Part shown: one piece after another, positions 10,253 to 18,385 of the stretch | Layout of the letters: each line of letters starts with the position of its first letter | How positions within the stretch are numbered: the first letter of the stretch is position 1 | NCBI GenBank assembly: GCA_934487205.1 | Contig: CAKSRS010000001.1 | Span: 89,623 to 153,622 of the forward strand | Reading direction: 5' to 3' | Source of the DNA: an uncultured Clostridia bacterium | Lineage (GTDB): Bacteria; Bacillota; Clostridia; UBA1381 | Length of the DNA stretch: 64,000 nucleotides | Program-made: the position numbers and the translations under genes | The notes under the pieces: model-generated | Told to the model about the DNA's origin: nothing | Database searches by the model: none | The model's input: the letters and a program-made list of their open reading frames with translations, nothing else

Positions 10253-10918
10253 ATGGAAAGAAAAAAGAAAAAGGAAGGCAGCGGATTTTATATTGCGATA
10301 TGCTGCTGCATTGTTATAATAGCTATAGTGGGATATGCGAACAGAATGTCGCTTGAGGACAGCACGCCAAAGCAGGAACTTGCGGAAAGGACGCAAACCA
10401 CACCCGCGCCCGCATATACCCCCAAGCCGACGCCCGTCCAAACAGCGGCACCGACCGTAAAAACCCCGCCGCCCGCCGACGCGGAAGTCAGCAAAAATGT
10501 GAAGGTCGAGGAAAAGGTGCAGTTCAACGCGCCGGTAAAGGGAAAGGTTATTGAAGAATTTTCGGGAGATGATTTGGTGTATAACGAGGCTTTGAAGGAT
10601 TGGCGCACGCACAGCGGCGTGGATTTTGCCGCAGACACGGGCGAACAGGTTTTGTGCTGCGCAAACGGCATTGTGGAAGAAGTATTTGACTCCAACATGG
10701 GGCGATGCGTTGTTGTTGACCACAAAAACGGATTCCGCACCATGTACGCAAATCTGAACGAGGACACCCGCGTCGCCGCCGGCGATGAGCTTGCGCAGGG
10801 CGACGTAATAGGAACAGTCGGCGATACCGCCCTTGGCGACAGCACTGATGTGCCGCATCTTCACTTTGAAATGACGATGGACAACAAAAACGTAAACCCC
10901 GTTGAATATTTCGATTGA
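10253..10918 (+). CDS. SpoIIQ-like M23 (LytM) peptidase-family protein
   Basis: A 221-residue membrane-anchored protein: basic N-terminus, one membrane helix (about 11-28), a Thr/Pro-rich linker (45-85) and an M23 domain. The sequence 'LVYNEALKDWRTHSGVDFAA' is close to the SpoIIQ signature, in which the forespore protein SpoIIQ partners SpoIIIAH across the two sporulation membranes. The metal ligands are all present: H-x-x-x-D in THSGVD and the H-L-H-F-E motif, whereas B. subtilis SpoIIQ lacks a functional site. It could therefore be an active endopeptidase, as in some clostridia. It is monocistronic. Other M23 wall enzymes are the alternative; the D-W-R-T-H context favours SpoIIQ. Confidence 0.8.
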   Translation: MERKKKKEGSGFYIAICCCIVIIAIVGYANRMSLEDSTPKQELAERTQTTPAPAYTPKPTPVQTAAPTVKTPPPADAEVSKNVKVEEKVQFNAPVKGKVIEEFSGDDLVYNEALKDWRTHSGVDFAADTGEQVLCCANGIVEEVFDSNMGRCVVVDHKNGFRTMYANLNEDTRVAAGDELAQGDVIGTVGDTALGDSTDVPHLHFEMTMDNKNVNPVEYFD

Positions 10919-10975
10919 CAAGCCGCGGCTGCAGCAGGAATTTTTGCGTTTGCTGCAGCCATGCTTGTCCCTATT
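10918..10975 (+). terminator. Terminator after the SpoIIQ-like gene
   Basis: A two-part stem (ACAAGC 10918-10923 with GCTTGT 10963-10968, and GGCTGCAGCA 10927-10936 with TGCTGCAGCC 10951-10960) followed by CCCTATTTTT. Confidence 0.75.
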
Positions 10976-11008
10976 TTTGCCTAAATCCGATTATTTGTTT
11001 AAAAACTA

Positions 11009-11037
11009 TTGACATTCCCGCAATTGTGTGTTATAAT
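11009..11037 (+). promoter_or_regulatory. Sigma-A promoter of tRNA-fMet
   Basis: Consensus TTGACA (11009-11014), 17-base spacer and TATAAT (11032-11037), 19 bases before the mature tRNA start. Confidence 0.9.
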
Positions 11038-11056
11038 ATGTAAGTATTATGAATAT

Positions 11057-11133
<77 letters not shown>

Positions 11134-11492
11134 ATGAAAAACCCCATAAACACGCCGTTTGTGGGATTTTTATTTTTTATAACTTAATGCTAAAGTGGTC
11201 ATTTGACCACAATTTTGACCACAACTAAAGAGAAAATGAAAAATAACGCAAAGATTAAAATGGCTTTTTACCGTCAAATATATATTTTTATTGCTAAAAC
11301 ACACCCGCTCCGATTTTTCGGAGCGGGGCTTGAAAAAATATCATAGAATTTAAACAGATTAGAATACTTATATACTTGTTATACCGTTATACTTCTATAT
11401 GCCGTTCAACCCCTTTAGGGGTGGACGGAAAACTGTAGATGCTTTTATAAATTTATTACTTTGTTAATATAGTACTTTATATATTTAGTATT
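11134..11492. other. Element left-end noncoding region
   Basis: No gene is supported. After the tRNA comes a hairpin (CCCATAAAC pairing with GTTTGTGGG, 11143-11168) ending in T's, which can terminate the tRNA transcript in place of the native terminator displaced to 18351. The integrase arm-type repeats follow at 11195-11224. Two further hairpins are at 11304-11327 (10-bp perfect stem) and about 11402-11428 (stem around CCCC/GGGG). Confidence 0.7.
11195..11224. repeat. Putative integrase arm-type sites, left
   Basis: TGACCACAA occurs at 11204-11212 and 11216-11224, and its inverted core TGGTCA precedes them at 11195-11201. The same 9-mer occurs three times at the right end of the element (18152-18183). 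Confidence 0.7.
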
Positions 11493-11864
11493 TTATTGTA
11501 GATGTTTTAACCGTATGGTTTTCTTCCTTATGGGTTTTCGCCGTGTGGTTTTTTCGCCGTTGGTTTGTAAATTATACGGTACTTCATAGAATGTATATAA
11601 TGTGTTAAACTTTCCTTTGTCGCGTATGCGTTCTCTTTTTAAGTAAAAATGTTCTTCCAACTCTCTAAGGGCGGTTTCAATTGAGGATTCCTTATCTGTA
11701 CAAGAAGTCATAATTCCTCTTTTGCTAAATTTCCAATTATATGGTAAACTGATTGCATAACACAACATTCCTTTTGCTTTTAGTGACAAGCTTTTTTCTT
11801 TAAAAATATAGTTCATTATCATAGTATAGTTGTTTTTGTATTCGTTCACTTTTATTATTGCCAA
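11493..11864 (-). CDS. Replication-initiator N-terminal domain, probably truncated
   Basis: A 123-residue protein resembling the winged-helix N-terminal domain of phage and plasmid replication initiators of the DnaD-like/RepA group: 'MNYIFKEKSLSLKAKGMLCY', 'SLPYNWKFSKRGI', 'ETALRELEEHFYLKR' and 'LYTFYEVP'. Full-length relatives usually continue for another 100-200 residues after a low-complexity linker. Here the frame stops shortly after the linker. Just past a run of A's (about 11523-11550) other frames encode linker-like 'GENP' and 'EENHTVKTSTI', suggesting frameshift decay. It overlaps the integrase gene by 10 bases and is probably co-transcribed with it. Confidence 0.65.
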   Translation of the reverse strand: MAIIKVNEYKNNYTMIMNYIFKEKSLSLKAKGMLCYAISLPYNWKFSKRGIMTSCTDKESSIETALRELEEHFYLKRERIRDKGKFNTLYTFYEVPYNLQTNGEKTTRRKPIRKKTIRLKHLQ

Positions 11865-13072
11865 TTTTCAATCCCCCTTTCATACAAACAGCTCAATTTT
11901 TCCATAGATGTTTTCTTATGGTCTGGCAGGGCGTGAGCGTATTTATTCAAAGTTGTGCTTGCGTCTGCGTGTCCTAAAATATCGGCTAACACTTTTACAT
12001 CAAAACCAGTTTCCAATGCTCTTGTAGCGAATGTATGACGGAGCGTATGAAAATTAGTATTTTCTATCCCTGCTTTTTTTAACATTCTTTTAAAAAAGTC
12101 TTGATATGTACGTGGTTCTATATAACCCCCAAATTCGTTACAAATAACAAATCCGTCATTTTTATACATATTTAAAACTTTCATACGCTCTGTTAATATT
12201 TTTATCCTGTGTGTTTTAAGAAGCGGTATCAGAAAGTCTTGTAACGGTATGACTCTTTTAGCTTTAATTGTCTTAGGTTCACCTATTACAATATCCGTCT
12301 TTTTATCGGGATTGTCAAATACTTTTAATCGATTTAAGGTTCTGCGAATTGTAATTGTTTCAGCTTCAAAATCAATATCATCAAATTTAAGCCCTAAAAG
12401 CTCTCCAAGCCGAATACCAGTATATAGACTTATGATTATACCTATCCCAAGTCTTTCGCCTTGTACAGCTGTTTGTAATGCCTTTTGTTCATTCAATGAT
12501 AATACACGCATTTCCTTTCCTTTTTGTTTCGGTAAGGTTAAAAGCTCACTTACATTTTTATTGACAAGACCGTTTTTATACGCTTGTTTCAAAGCGGAAT
12601 GTATCATATTATACATATTTTTTATGGTCTTTTCGGAAAGACCGCCTTTTTTTGTAACAAGCTTGTTTGTAACTTTGTCTTTAATCTTGTCGCACCTGCC
12701 GCCTTTGAGCTTTTGGTTAATAAATTTTTGAAGAATACTGCCTTTTAATGCCGAAAGCTTAACTCTGCCTATTTCGGGTTTTATATGGTTTCTTATATAT
12801 CCCTCATAGCTTCCGTATGTAGATAATTTTACAGACGGTTTTGCATATACTTCCAACCATTCATCAAGCCAATCCCCGAAAGTGATATTAGGATTGTCTG
12901 TATATCTGTTATTGTCAATATCATTCAGCACCTTATTTAGCTTTTTCCGCACTTCCTCTTGCGTCTTGCCATATACGCTTTTACGCTTATAATTAAAGCT
13001 GTAAAGCCCCTCCCACCGACCGTCTTTTCTCTGCCGTATAGTTCCCTCTCCGCTTGCTCTTTTTCTTGCCAT
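11855..13072 (-). CDS. int: Tyrosine-type site-specific integrase
   Basis: A 405-residue recombinase that inserts and excises the element at the tRNA-fMet 3' end. The start 'MARKRASGEGTIRQRKDG' follows an AAGGAGTG site, although the frame is open for 33 more codons. An AP2-like arm-binding domain (about 1-60) is followed by the SAM-like core-binding domain and the catalytic domain. Catalytic residues visible: Arg in 'YTGIRLGELLGLKFDDI', the H-x-x-R box 'HTLRHTFATRA', and 'LGHADASTTLNKYAH' with the final Tyr nucleophile. The excisionase gene lies 43 bases upstream. Confidence 0.95.
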   Translation of the reverse strand: MARKRASGEGTIRQRKDGRWEGLYSFNYKRKSVYGKTQEEVRKKLNKVLNDIDNNRYTDNPNITFGDWLDEWLEVYAKPSVKLSTYGSYEGYIRNHIKPEIGRVKLSALKGSILQKFINQKLKGGRCDKIKDKVTNKLVTKKGGLSEKTIKNMYNMIHSALKQAYKNGLVNKNVSELLTLPKQKGKEMRVLSLNEQKALQTAVQGERLGIGIIISLYTGIRLGELLGLKFDDIDFEAETITIRRTLNRLKVFDNPDKKTDIVIGEPKTIKAKRVIPLQDFLIPLLKTHRIKILTERMKVLNMYKNDGFVICNEFGGYIEPRTYQDFFKRMLKKAGIENTNFHTLRHTFATRALETGFDVKVLADILGHADASTTLNKYAHALPDHKKTSMEKLSCLYERGIENWQ

Positions 13073-13115
13073 GATAAACACTCCTTTAAATACATCGATA
13101 GTTTTTGAAACAATT

Positions 13116-13334
13116 TTATAACTTATTGTTTGCAAGCCAATTTTTAAAAGCTTCTTTTTCAACCAAAACACGCTTTCCTATTTTCATTTTAGGAAATGAC
13201 TCTAAATTCATTATTCTGTATGCGTTTGGTCTTGATACACGCAAAACATCTTGAACGTCTTTGACTGTCATAACAAGCGGTAATGCTTCAAAAGAAGTAA
13301 CCTTTTTTACCAATCTTTTTTTCACTTTATTCAC
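13116..13334 (-). CDS. xis: Excisionase-like HTH protein
   Basis: A 72-residue DNA-binding protein with 'MTVKDVQDVLRVSRPNAYRI' as an HTH_17/MerR-like fold and the 'KMKIGKRVLVEKEAFKNWL' wing typical of excisionases of integrative elements. It lies directly upstream of the integrase in the same orientation, so excision and integration functions are co-transcribed. Its promoter region (13335-13505) is a copy of the divergent promoter at 13855-14028. Confidence 0.85.
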   Translation of the reverse strand: MNKVKKRLVKKVTSFEALPLVMTVKDVQDVLRVSRPNAYRIMNLESFPKMKIGKRVLVEKEAFKNWLANNKL

Positions 13335-13505
13335 CCCTTTCGTATAGGTAATCTATAATTAATATTAACTATTGTATATTCATTATAACATAATTTATCT
13401 TATTTGTCAAGTATAATATATAATATAATTATCTGATTAGGTATTTGATAAAAATAACAATCTAAAATGTATGTAATCAAATACATTACAATAGATAAAA
13501 ACATA
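13335..13505. repeat. Duplicated promoter region, copy A, with relic DUF6076 start
   Basis: This stretch aligns with 13855-14028 over its whole length, including 'TTGTCAAGTATAATATATAA' and 'AAATACATTACAATAGATAA'. At 13467 it preserves an ATG followed by codons for M-Y-V-I-K-Y-I-T-I-D-K, matching the DUF6076 start M-N-V-S-K-Y-I-T-I-D-K, but the match is then lost. It therefore holds the xis promoter on one strand and a dead 5' end of a second DUF6076 gene on the other. Confidence 0.8.
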
Positions 13506-13520
13506 CTGTTTAACCGCAAA

Positions 13521-13560
13521 AACTTAAAATACCGCTCCGAAGAGGGCGGTACTTTAAGTT
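13521..13560 (-). terminator. Terminator hairpin after the 95-aa gene
   Basis: An interrupted palindrome, AACTTAAA..TACCGCTC with GAGGGCGGTA..TTTAAGTT, with T-runs on the minus strand. It overlaps the stop of the gene at 13559-13846. Confidence 0.65.
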
Positions 13561-13846
13561 ATATTAAATTGATAAGCTGTAGTAATTTAATACAGTCTTT
13601 AAAGCCTTGAAGATACAAAAAATCCTTTTCTTTATCTGTTGTTTGATATATGATATTTTTCCATTCGTCTATAGCTTTGATTTCCGTTTCATCTAAATTT
13701 AAATATAATTCTTTAATTGTGATACTTGCTTTTTTATTTTCATCACACAGTCTTTTGTACTCACCGTTATATGTTCTATATTCTTTAAGTACAGTTTGCT
13801 CATTGTCGGCAAAAAAATTTAAAACGGCTTTATCAAAATCGTTCAT
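13559..13846 (-). CDS. Small hypothetical protein of the element
   Basis: A 95-residue acidic, mostly helical protein beginning 'MNDFDKAVLNFFADNEQ'; the ATG at 13846 has AAAGGGG about 9 bases upstream. No motif is recognised. It contains four phenylalanines and many Glu/Lys, suggesting a coiled or helical-bundle fold. It is divergent from the DUF6076 gene across a shared promoter region with a 7-bp inverted repeat, so the two are probably regulated together. The name stays hypothetical. Confidence 0.6.
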   Translation of the reverse strand: MNDFDKAVLNFFADNEQTVLKEYRTYNGEYKRLCDENKKASITIKELYLNLDETEIKAIDEWKNIIYQTTDKEKDFLYLQGFKDCIKLLQLINLI

Positions 13847-13854
13847 TTGCAATG

Positions 13855-14028
13855 CCCCTTTCTACATAGGTAATAAATATTTGATATTATATATTGTATA
13901 TTTATTATAACACCACTTGACATATTTGTCAAGTATAATATATAATATGATTATACGATTAGGCATTTGATAAAAGGAGCTGTATAGAATGAATGTAAGC
14001 AAATACATTACAATAGATAAAAAACATA
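13855..14028. promoter_or_regulatory. Divergent promoter/operator region, copy B
   Basis: It lies between the 95-aa gene and DUF6076 and includes an inverted repeat CTTGACA-TATT-TGTCAAG (13916-13933), a likely operator overlapping TTGACA-type -35 elements, with TATAAT-like boxes nearby. The region is repeated at 13335-13505 in front of xis, where the left operator arm has degenerated. Confidence 0.65.
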
Positions 14029-14921
14029 TGTATTTACCTATAACAAACGAGGAATTTGAAATAGGCACTCTTTTGCTTGATTTTTTGGAATTAGATTTAA
14101 GCATATACCAAAAAGAAGTAGAAATAATTAAACAGCTTAAAGCCGAAAATATCAGAAAATGCCGACCGACAGGCAGAGGGTACGAGGGATATAAAGGTAT
14201 CATACTGCGAATTGATAACAATATGTCAGATGAGGAAAAGTACGTCCGAATGGCTTTATATGACGCTTTAAAAGCTACCGAACACCCATACGCATATGAG
14301 GTTGAATATTCTGCACTTCACGATATAGACTATATGAAATTGTTTGATATATTTGACCTTGCAAAGCTTCAAAAAGAATATAGGGCGGCGGTTAATGCCT
14401 GTTTGTTAAAACAGGACGAAAACGAGAAGTTTAACCCATTGGAAAGGTATCTTAATTATGCTCACGAATTAAACGGCAAGGCAGAAATTGTATATACGGT
14501 ATCTAAAGATTTAACGCTGTGCGAGGAATATATTGCGTCCGATATATCATCGTTATTGTACCTTGAATTTATGAAAATGTTGCAATACAATATATTTGTG
14601 AGGAAATGTGAAAACTGCGGTAGGCTGTTTGCGGTAAAGGGAAATTACAATAAAAAATACTGTGACCGTAAAATTTCGGGTACGTCAAAAACCTGTCAAG
14701 AAGTCGGAGCGGTAAACAGCTTTAAAAACAAAACCTTAAAAGACCCGATTATAGGCGAATACCAAAGAGTATATAAACGTCTTTATGCAAGAAAAAGGAC
14801 GGGGAAAATAACAAAAGAGGAATTGGATATACAAATAAAAAAGGCTACCGCATTACGTGATGAAGCCGTAAAGGGCAGTCTTTCAAAAGATGATTATTTA
14901 GAAAAGATGATTAAAATTTAA
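13989..14921 (+). CDS. DUF6076 protein with C-terminal zinc ribbon
   Basis: A 310-residue protein of unknown function matching the DUF6076 pattern seen on clostridial mobile elements. The N-terminal 200 residues are helical. Near 205-245 is a zinc-binding motif: 'CENCGRLFAVKGNYNKKYCD' followed by 'TSKTCQEVGA' (C-x2-C...C...C). The C-terminal 60 residues are Lys/Arg-rich and helical, suggesting nucleic-acid binding. It is transcribed divergently from the 95-aa gene and its stop overlaps the end of the convergent XRE gene by 4 bases. A decayed copy of its 5' end lies at 13467. Function cannot be given from sequence. Confidence 0.75.
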   Translation: MNVSKYITIDKKHMYLPITNEEFEIGTLLLDFLELDLSIYQKEVEIIKQLKAENIRKCRPTGRGYEGYKGIILRIDNNMSDEEKYVRMALYDALKATEHPYAYEVEYSALHDIDYMKLFDIFDLAKLQKEYRAAVNACLLKQDENEKFNPLERYLNYAHELNGKAEIVYTVSKDLTLCEEYIASDISSLLYLEFMKMLQYNIFVRKCENCGRLFAVKGNYNKKYCDRKISGTSKTCQEVGAVNSFKNKTLKDPIIGEYQRVYKRLYARKRTGKITKEELDIQIKKATALRDEAVKGSLSKDDYLEKMIKI

Positions 14922-15328
14922 AGATGTTTTAATGCTGTACGTACTATGTCTAAAACCGCTTCTTGTGTTTGGAGCGGTTTTCCTTTTATAAGCTGTTTAA
15001 AGTCTATAATAATCTGTTCTTCACTTGTGGGAACACTTTCGGAAAACAAGTAGTTCATATCTATGTCAAGCTCTGTAACAAGCTTTACAAGCGTTTGCAG
15101 GGAAAAACTCCGCTGATTGCGTTCTATATGCCCGATATAGGCAGGTGTAACGTCCACAAGCTCCGCTAATTCTTCTTGTGTCAAGCCTTGATTTAGGCGT
15201 GCTTCTCTGATTATATTTCCTATGCGGTCAAGCTTTAAATCAATTTCTTTTGTATGCGGTTCACGCTGTGAAATATGTGTTCGCCCTCTGTTCCCCGCTT
15301 GTCTTCCTCTATGCTTTTTTGCTTCCAT
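14918..15328 (-). CDS. XRE-family transcriptional regulator
   Basis: A 136-residue regulator. A basic N-terminal extension of about 30 residues precedes a Cro/CI-type helix-turn-helix: 'REARLNQGLTQEELAELVDV' and 'PAYIGHIERNQRSFSLQTLV', followed by 'DIDMNYLFSES' and a helical C-terminus. AAGGAG precedes the start. It is the likely controller of element genes such as xis and the divergent promoter at 13.9 kb, but this is inferred from position only. Confidence 0.88.
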   Translation of the reverse strand: MEAKKHRGRQAGNRGRTHISQREPHTKEIDLKLDRIGNIIREARLNQGLTQEELAELVDVTPAYIGHIERNQRSFSLQTLVKLVTELDIDMNYLFSESVPTSEEQIIIDFKQLIKGKPLQTQEAVLDIVRTALKHL

Positions 15329-16097
15329 ACCAAAAACAACTCCTTGTATATATAGTTTATACCAAAAGAATTGTTTTATAAAGATATTATAAGTACAGAT
15401 TGTATTATTTATAAGTATAGTTCGTAAATCATATTTATATATTATACATTGTGAGAATGATATTATATACCGCTCTCACAAGTGGTCAAAAGAAATATAA
15501 CAGCTTTTGCGGTTTTGTTTTATGGTATTTGTATTTTATGCTATATATGATATTACAAAAAGTATATATACTGTAATGTAGTCATTGGTTAGTGTATGCT
15601 GATTTAATTATACACGTGTGACAACCCACCTTTAAACGTGTATTAACAAGCGAAAACTTCCACGCTGACCGCTTACGTCTGAGGATAAAATTTCAAACAG
15701 GAGGTTATAAACTTTTATATGGTAAATGTGTGCTATCTTAATTTTCCGCTCCGTAAATCAAAAACTTTTACCGTGTATTTTTATATTATTCTCTCTCACA
15801 AGTCAAATTAAGGGCGGCAGAGAATATATATCTTTAACTATATAAGTGTCATAATACAAGTAAAACAATTCTAAAAAAGGGCGGCAAAACAAAAATATCT
15901 TTAAGTATTAACAGAAGCAGTAACATTAATATAATAAGTGCATATTAAACTTATATACAATATAGCTTACTCATACCCTTTAACAGTCTGATACCTTTTA
16001 TATTAAAATTTTGTTTTTCAGAAAAATAGGACAGGTAGTAGGTATAGAAAAAGCATACCAAGGTTTTTAGCCATTGGTATGCTCTAACCATATGTAT
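15329..16097. other. AT-rich noncoding region of the element
   Basis: No convincing gene. It contains a pair of 28-nt direct repeats (15811-15838 and 15878-15905, both AGGGCGGCA followed by an A/T-rich part ending ATATCTTTAA; 22 of 28 positions match) and two copies of CTCTCACAAGT (about 15472 and 15791). An AGGAGG at about 15700 is followed at 15720 by a 30-codon frame, but the 16-base spacing makes translation doubtful. An origin of replication or transfer is possible but unproven. Confidence 0.5.
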
Positions 16098-16373
16098 TTA
16101 TTTTAGTATTCTTCTGTCAAATTCTCTTATAACATTTCTTGAACCGCACCGAGGACATTGGTATGCAGAAAATGTAGGTAATTCGGGTGAAGCCATTATT
16201 GCCATTGATAAAAGACCGCCACCCAGTAAGAAGCTACCAGCACCAAAATCCTTTTTTGCTTGATTTAACCTATTATTTTGTTTTGCATTAAATAAATCTT
16301 TTTTAGTATAATACCAAACCTGTCCGCAAGATTTACAAGTGCTTTTGTACTGCTTTTCCGTAAAAAATCCCAT
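16098..16373 (-). CDS. Small zinc-ribbon protein
   Basis: A 91-residue protein with two CxxC pairs: 'YKSTCKSCGQVWYYTKKDL' at the start and 'YQCPRCGSRNVIREF' at the end, together forming one four-Cys zinc site. Between them is a Gly-rich hydrophobic stretch (about 46-65) that may dip into the membrane. The flanking halves are nearly the same as the N-terminus of the next gene upstream (16397-18055), so the two share a domain. AAGGAG precedes the start. Function unknown. Confidence 0.7.
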   Translation of the reverse strand: MGFFTEKQYKSTCKSCGQVWYYTKKDLFNAKQNNRLNQAKKDFGAGSFLLGGGLLSMAIMASPELPTFSAYQCPRCGSRNVIREFDRRILK

Positions 16374-16396
16374 ATTAAAAACTCCTTTAAATTTTA

Positions 16397-18055
16397 TTAG
16401 TCTACACCCATACTTTCAGCTACATATCTTCCAGACGGTAAGCAAGGGTCATCATTACGCACATAAAGCTGTCCTACCTCGCTTCTTTTATACCAACCGT
16501 CATTTTTACCGCCGCTTATATAAACCGCTTTAGTCTTTTTCCCTCGCTCGTCTAATATATCATTGCTGAATGATGTAATAGTACCCACATAGCTATCATT
16601 ATTCGGAGCGGAATATAATTTAACCCCTTGAACGATACCGCTTGTCAGACAATAAGAAAATTCGCTTTTCGGTTTTGTTTCTGCATTGTTGGATTGCTGT
16701 TTAGGTTCTGTTTTACCGTCCGTCTTTTCATAATGTCCTGTCTCTGGATTGAATTGTGCATATCCGCTGTCGGTATTCTCTGTGCTTTTTGGTTTGCTTT
16801 CGGGTATATTTCCTATGTATATTTCCATAGGATATTTTTTTACCCCTTGACTGTTATATTTAGTTAAGTCGGTTTCGATTTTAACATTAGGGTCATTTGT
16901 TGCCATAGCTACAAGCTCATCATAATGCTTGCTTATATATGACCCCTCGCCCGTCAGAGTGTCTACACCGTCAAAACTGTTTTGCATAAACAGTACACCG
17001 TCTGCCTTGTCCTCGCCATTAAAATATACGGTTACAAGCAAGTCATTATTTTCAAAATCAAGTGCGTTGTCTGACATAATAGATTTAGTTTCTTTATAGC
17101 CGTCAAATATCTTTCGTACAGTATCTTTATCAGAGCCGATAATAACATTGTTTGTTGTCGGTTCGGCGGTAGGGGTATTAGATACAGTTTGTCCCGATAG
17201 TGCTTTTGCTTCAATATTTTCGGGGTCATACTTTAATACTTCCAACGCATATTTTTTTGATTTTTCCGTATCTTGCTTTGATAAATAGCTTTTTGACTGT
17301 TCCAACATATAATTTATAAAATAAGTTTTGTCAAGCTCTTTTATATCCGAAAATACGACTTTGACAGGCTTTGATTTATCTATGTTATAAATATTGTGTT
17401 CAAGGTATTCCTCGTTTCCGTATTTAAGCAAAGAATATGTATTATTATCGGGTGTCGGCATAGTATTAATATGGTCTGATGTAATGCGTTTCCCGTTTTC
17501 ATCAAACAATGATATATTAAACTCAAAATACCCCTCTTGCGGTTCTGTACTGTTTTTCTTTAGTGTTGCAACAACTGTATATGTGTGTTGCTTTTTGAAT
17601 AGTTTTAAGTCATAAGCGGCAAGCGGAGCGGAATTATTGTCTATACCCTCAAAGGTTATATTTGATAAAATTTGTTCCGTATTATTTTTAATGTGTATAG
17701 ATACAGGGATAGCTATTGACAGTATAATTATAATCAGCAAAGCAACCGCACCCGATATTATTCCTGTAATTGCCTTACGGCTAAGTTTTTTCTTTTCGCC
17801 CGTAAATTCAAGAGACACATTCTTTGAACCGCACGCAGGACATTTATGCGCTACTTCTGGTAGCTCATCAACGTTGTTTATAATATCCGATACTTTATTT
17901 TTACCGAACATAGAAGTTAAATTACCAAGGCTTTTACGACTTTCGTTCGTGCCACGATTTATTTTCGATTGCCTTAAATCCTTTTTTGTGTAGTACCATT
18001 CCTTACCACACGATAAACAAGTGCTTTTATATGGTTTGTTTTCAGATGTGTTCAT
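16397..18055 (-). CDS. Membrane-anchored zinc-ribbon protein with extracellular domain
   Basis: A 552-residue protein. Residues 10-85 form the same four-Cys ribbon as the neighbouring small gene: 'YKSTCLSCGKEWYYTKKDL' and 'HKCPACGSKNVSLEF'. A membrane helix follows at about 95-120. The outside part has a beta-rich domain (130-260), helices with a TPR-like 'KSKKYALEVLKYDPENIEAK', a linker rich in Thr/Pro/Lys, and a C-terminal SH3b-like region ('KLYSAPNNDSYVGTITSF', 'NDGWYKRSEVGQLYV'). It has GGAGGG before its start and a palindromic operator upstream. A surface-sensing or element-maintenance role is speculation. Confidence 0.7.
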   Translation of the reverse strand: MNTSENKPYKSTCLSCGKEWYYTKKDLRQSKINRGTNESRKSLGNLTSMFGKNKVSDIINNVDELPEVAHKCPACGSKNVSLEFTGEKKKLSRKAITGIISGAVALLIIIILSIAIPVSIHIKNNTEQILSNITFEGIDNNSAPLAAYDLKLFKKQHTYTVVATLKKNSTEPQEGYFEFNISLFDENGKRITSDHINTMPTPDNNTYSLLKYGNEEYLEHNIYNIDKSKPVKVVFSDIKELDKTYFINYMLEQSKSYLSKQDTEKSKKYALEVLKYDPENIEAKALSGQTVSNTPTAEPTTNNVIIGSDKDTVRKIFDGYKETKSIMSDNALDFENNDLLVTVYFNGEDKADGVLFMQNSFDGVDTLTGEGSYISKHYDELVAMATNDPNVKIETDLTKYNSQGVKKYPMEIYIGNIPESKPKSTENTDSGYAQFNPETGHYEKTDGKTEPKQQSNNAETKPKSEFSYCLTSGIVQGVKLYSAPNNDSYVGTITSFSNDILDERGKKTKAVYISGGKNDGWYKRSEVGQLYVRNDDPCLPSGRYVAESMGVD

Positions 18056-18073
18056 ATATAAACCCTCCGTACA

Positions 18074-18102
18074 TTTAGTATATACGTATAGTATATACTA
18101 AA
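18074..18102. promoter_or_regulatory. Palindromic operator upstream of the zinc-ribbon membrane protein
   Basis: A 12-bp perfect inverted repeat, TTTAGTATATAC (18074-18085) and GTATATACTAAA (18091-18102), with a 5-base spacer, 19 bases before the start codon. It is typical of a dimeric repressor site; the element's XRE protein is a candidate binder. Confidence 0.6.
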
Positions 18103-18151
18103 TAAGTCTATTTGTCAACTATATCTATACTATTTGTACATATTTTTGTTT

Positions 18152-18183
18152 TGACCACAATTTGACCACAATAATGACCACAA
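18152..18183. repeat. Putative integrase arm-type sites, right
   Basis: Three direct copies of TGACCACAA (18152-18160, 18163-18171, 18175-18183), the same 9-mer as at the left end of the element. Confidence 0.7.
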
Positions 18184-18300
18184 AGAAAAAAATAACTTCT
18201 GTAAATAACAATAATTAATATTGAGTGAAAAGCCTATAAAACTGTACTATTTACGGGATATAAACAATTATTGAAAATTGATTATAAATACGCTTCGACA

Positions 18301-18346
18301 GCTCATAACCCGGAGGTCGTTGGTTCAAATCCGGCCCCTGCACCCA
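18301..18346 (+). repeat. Attachment site, right (tRNA-fMet 3' fragment)
   Basis: 46 bases identical to 11088-11133. The fragment has no 5' half, so it is not a tRNA gene. It marks the right end of the element and is followed by the original terminator of the tRNA. Confidence 0.95.
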
Positions 18347-18350
18347 CGTC

Positions 18351-18385
18351 AGAGCAAGCTATATATCGCTTGCTCTAATTTTTTA
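18351..18385 (+). terminator. Original terminator of tRNA-fMet
   Basis: AGAGCAAGC (18351-18359) pairs with GCTTGCTCT (18368-18376), then a T-run. It lies just past the att fragment, where the tRNA terminator would sit without the insertion. Confidence 0.8.

Noticed and set aside
10100..10921. Long open frame opposite the SpoIIQ-like gene
   Set aside because: The plus-strand gene has a clear family, ribosome site and terminator; the opposite frame is a shadow with no motif.
15720..15812. 30-codon frame beginning MVNVCYLNFPLRK in the element
   Set aside because: Spacing to AGGAGG is 16 bases, composition is low-complexity, and no conservation can be shown.
18301..18346. Second tRNA-Met gene
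   Set aside because: Only the 3' 46 bases are present; it is the att duplication and not a complete tRNA.
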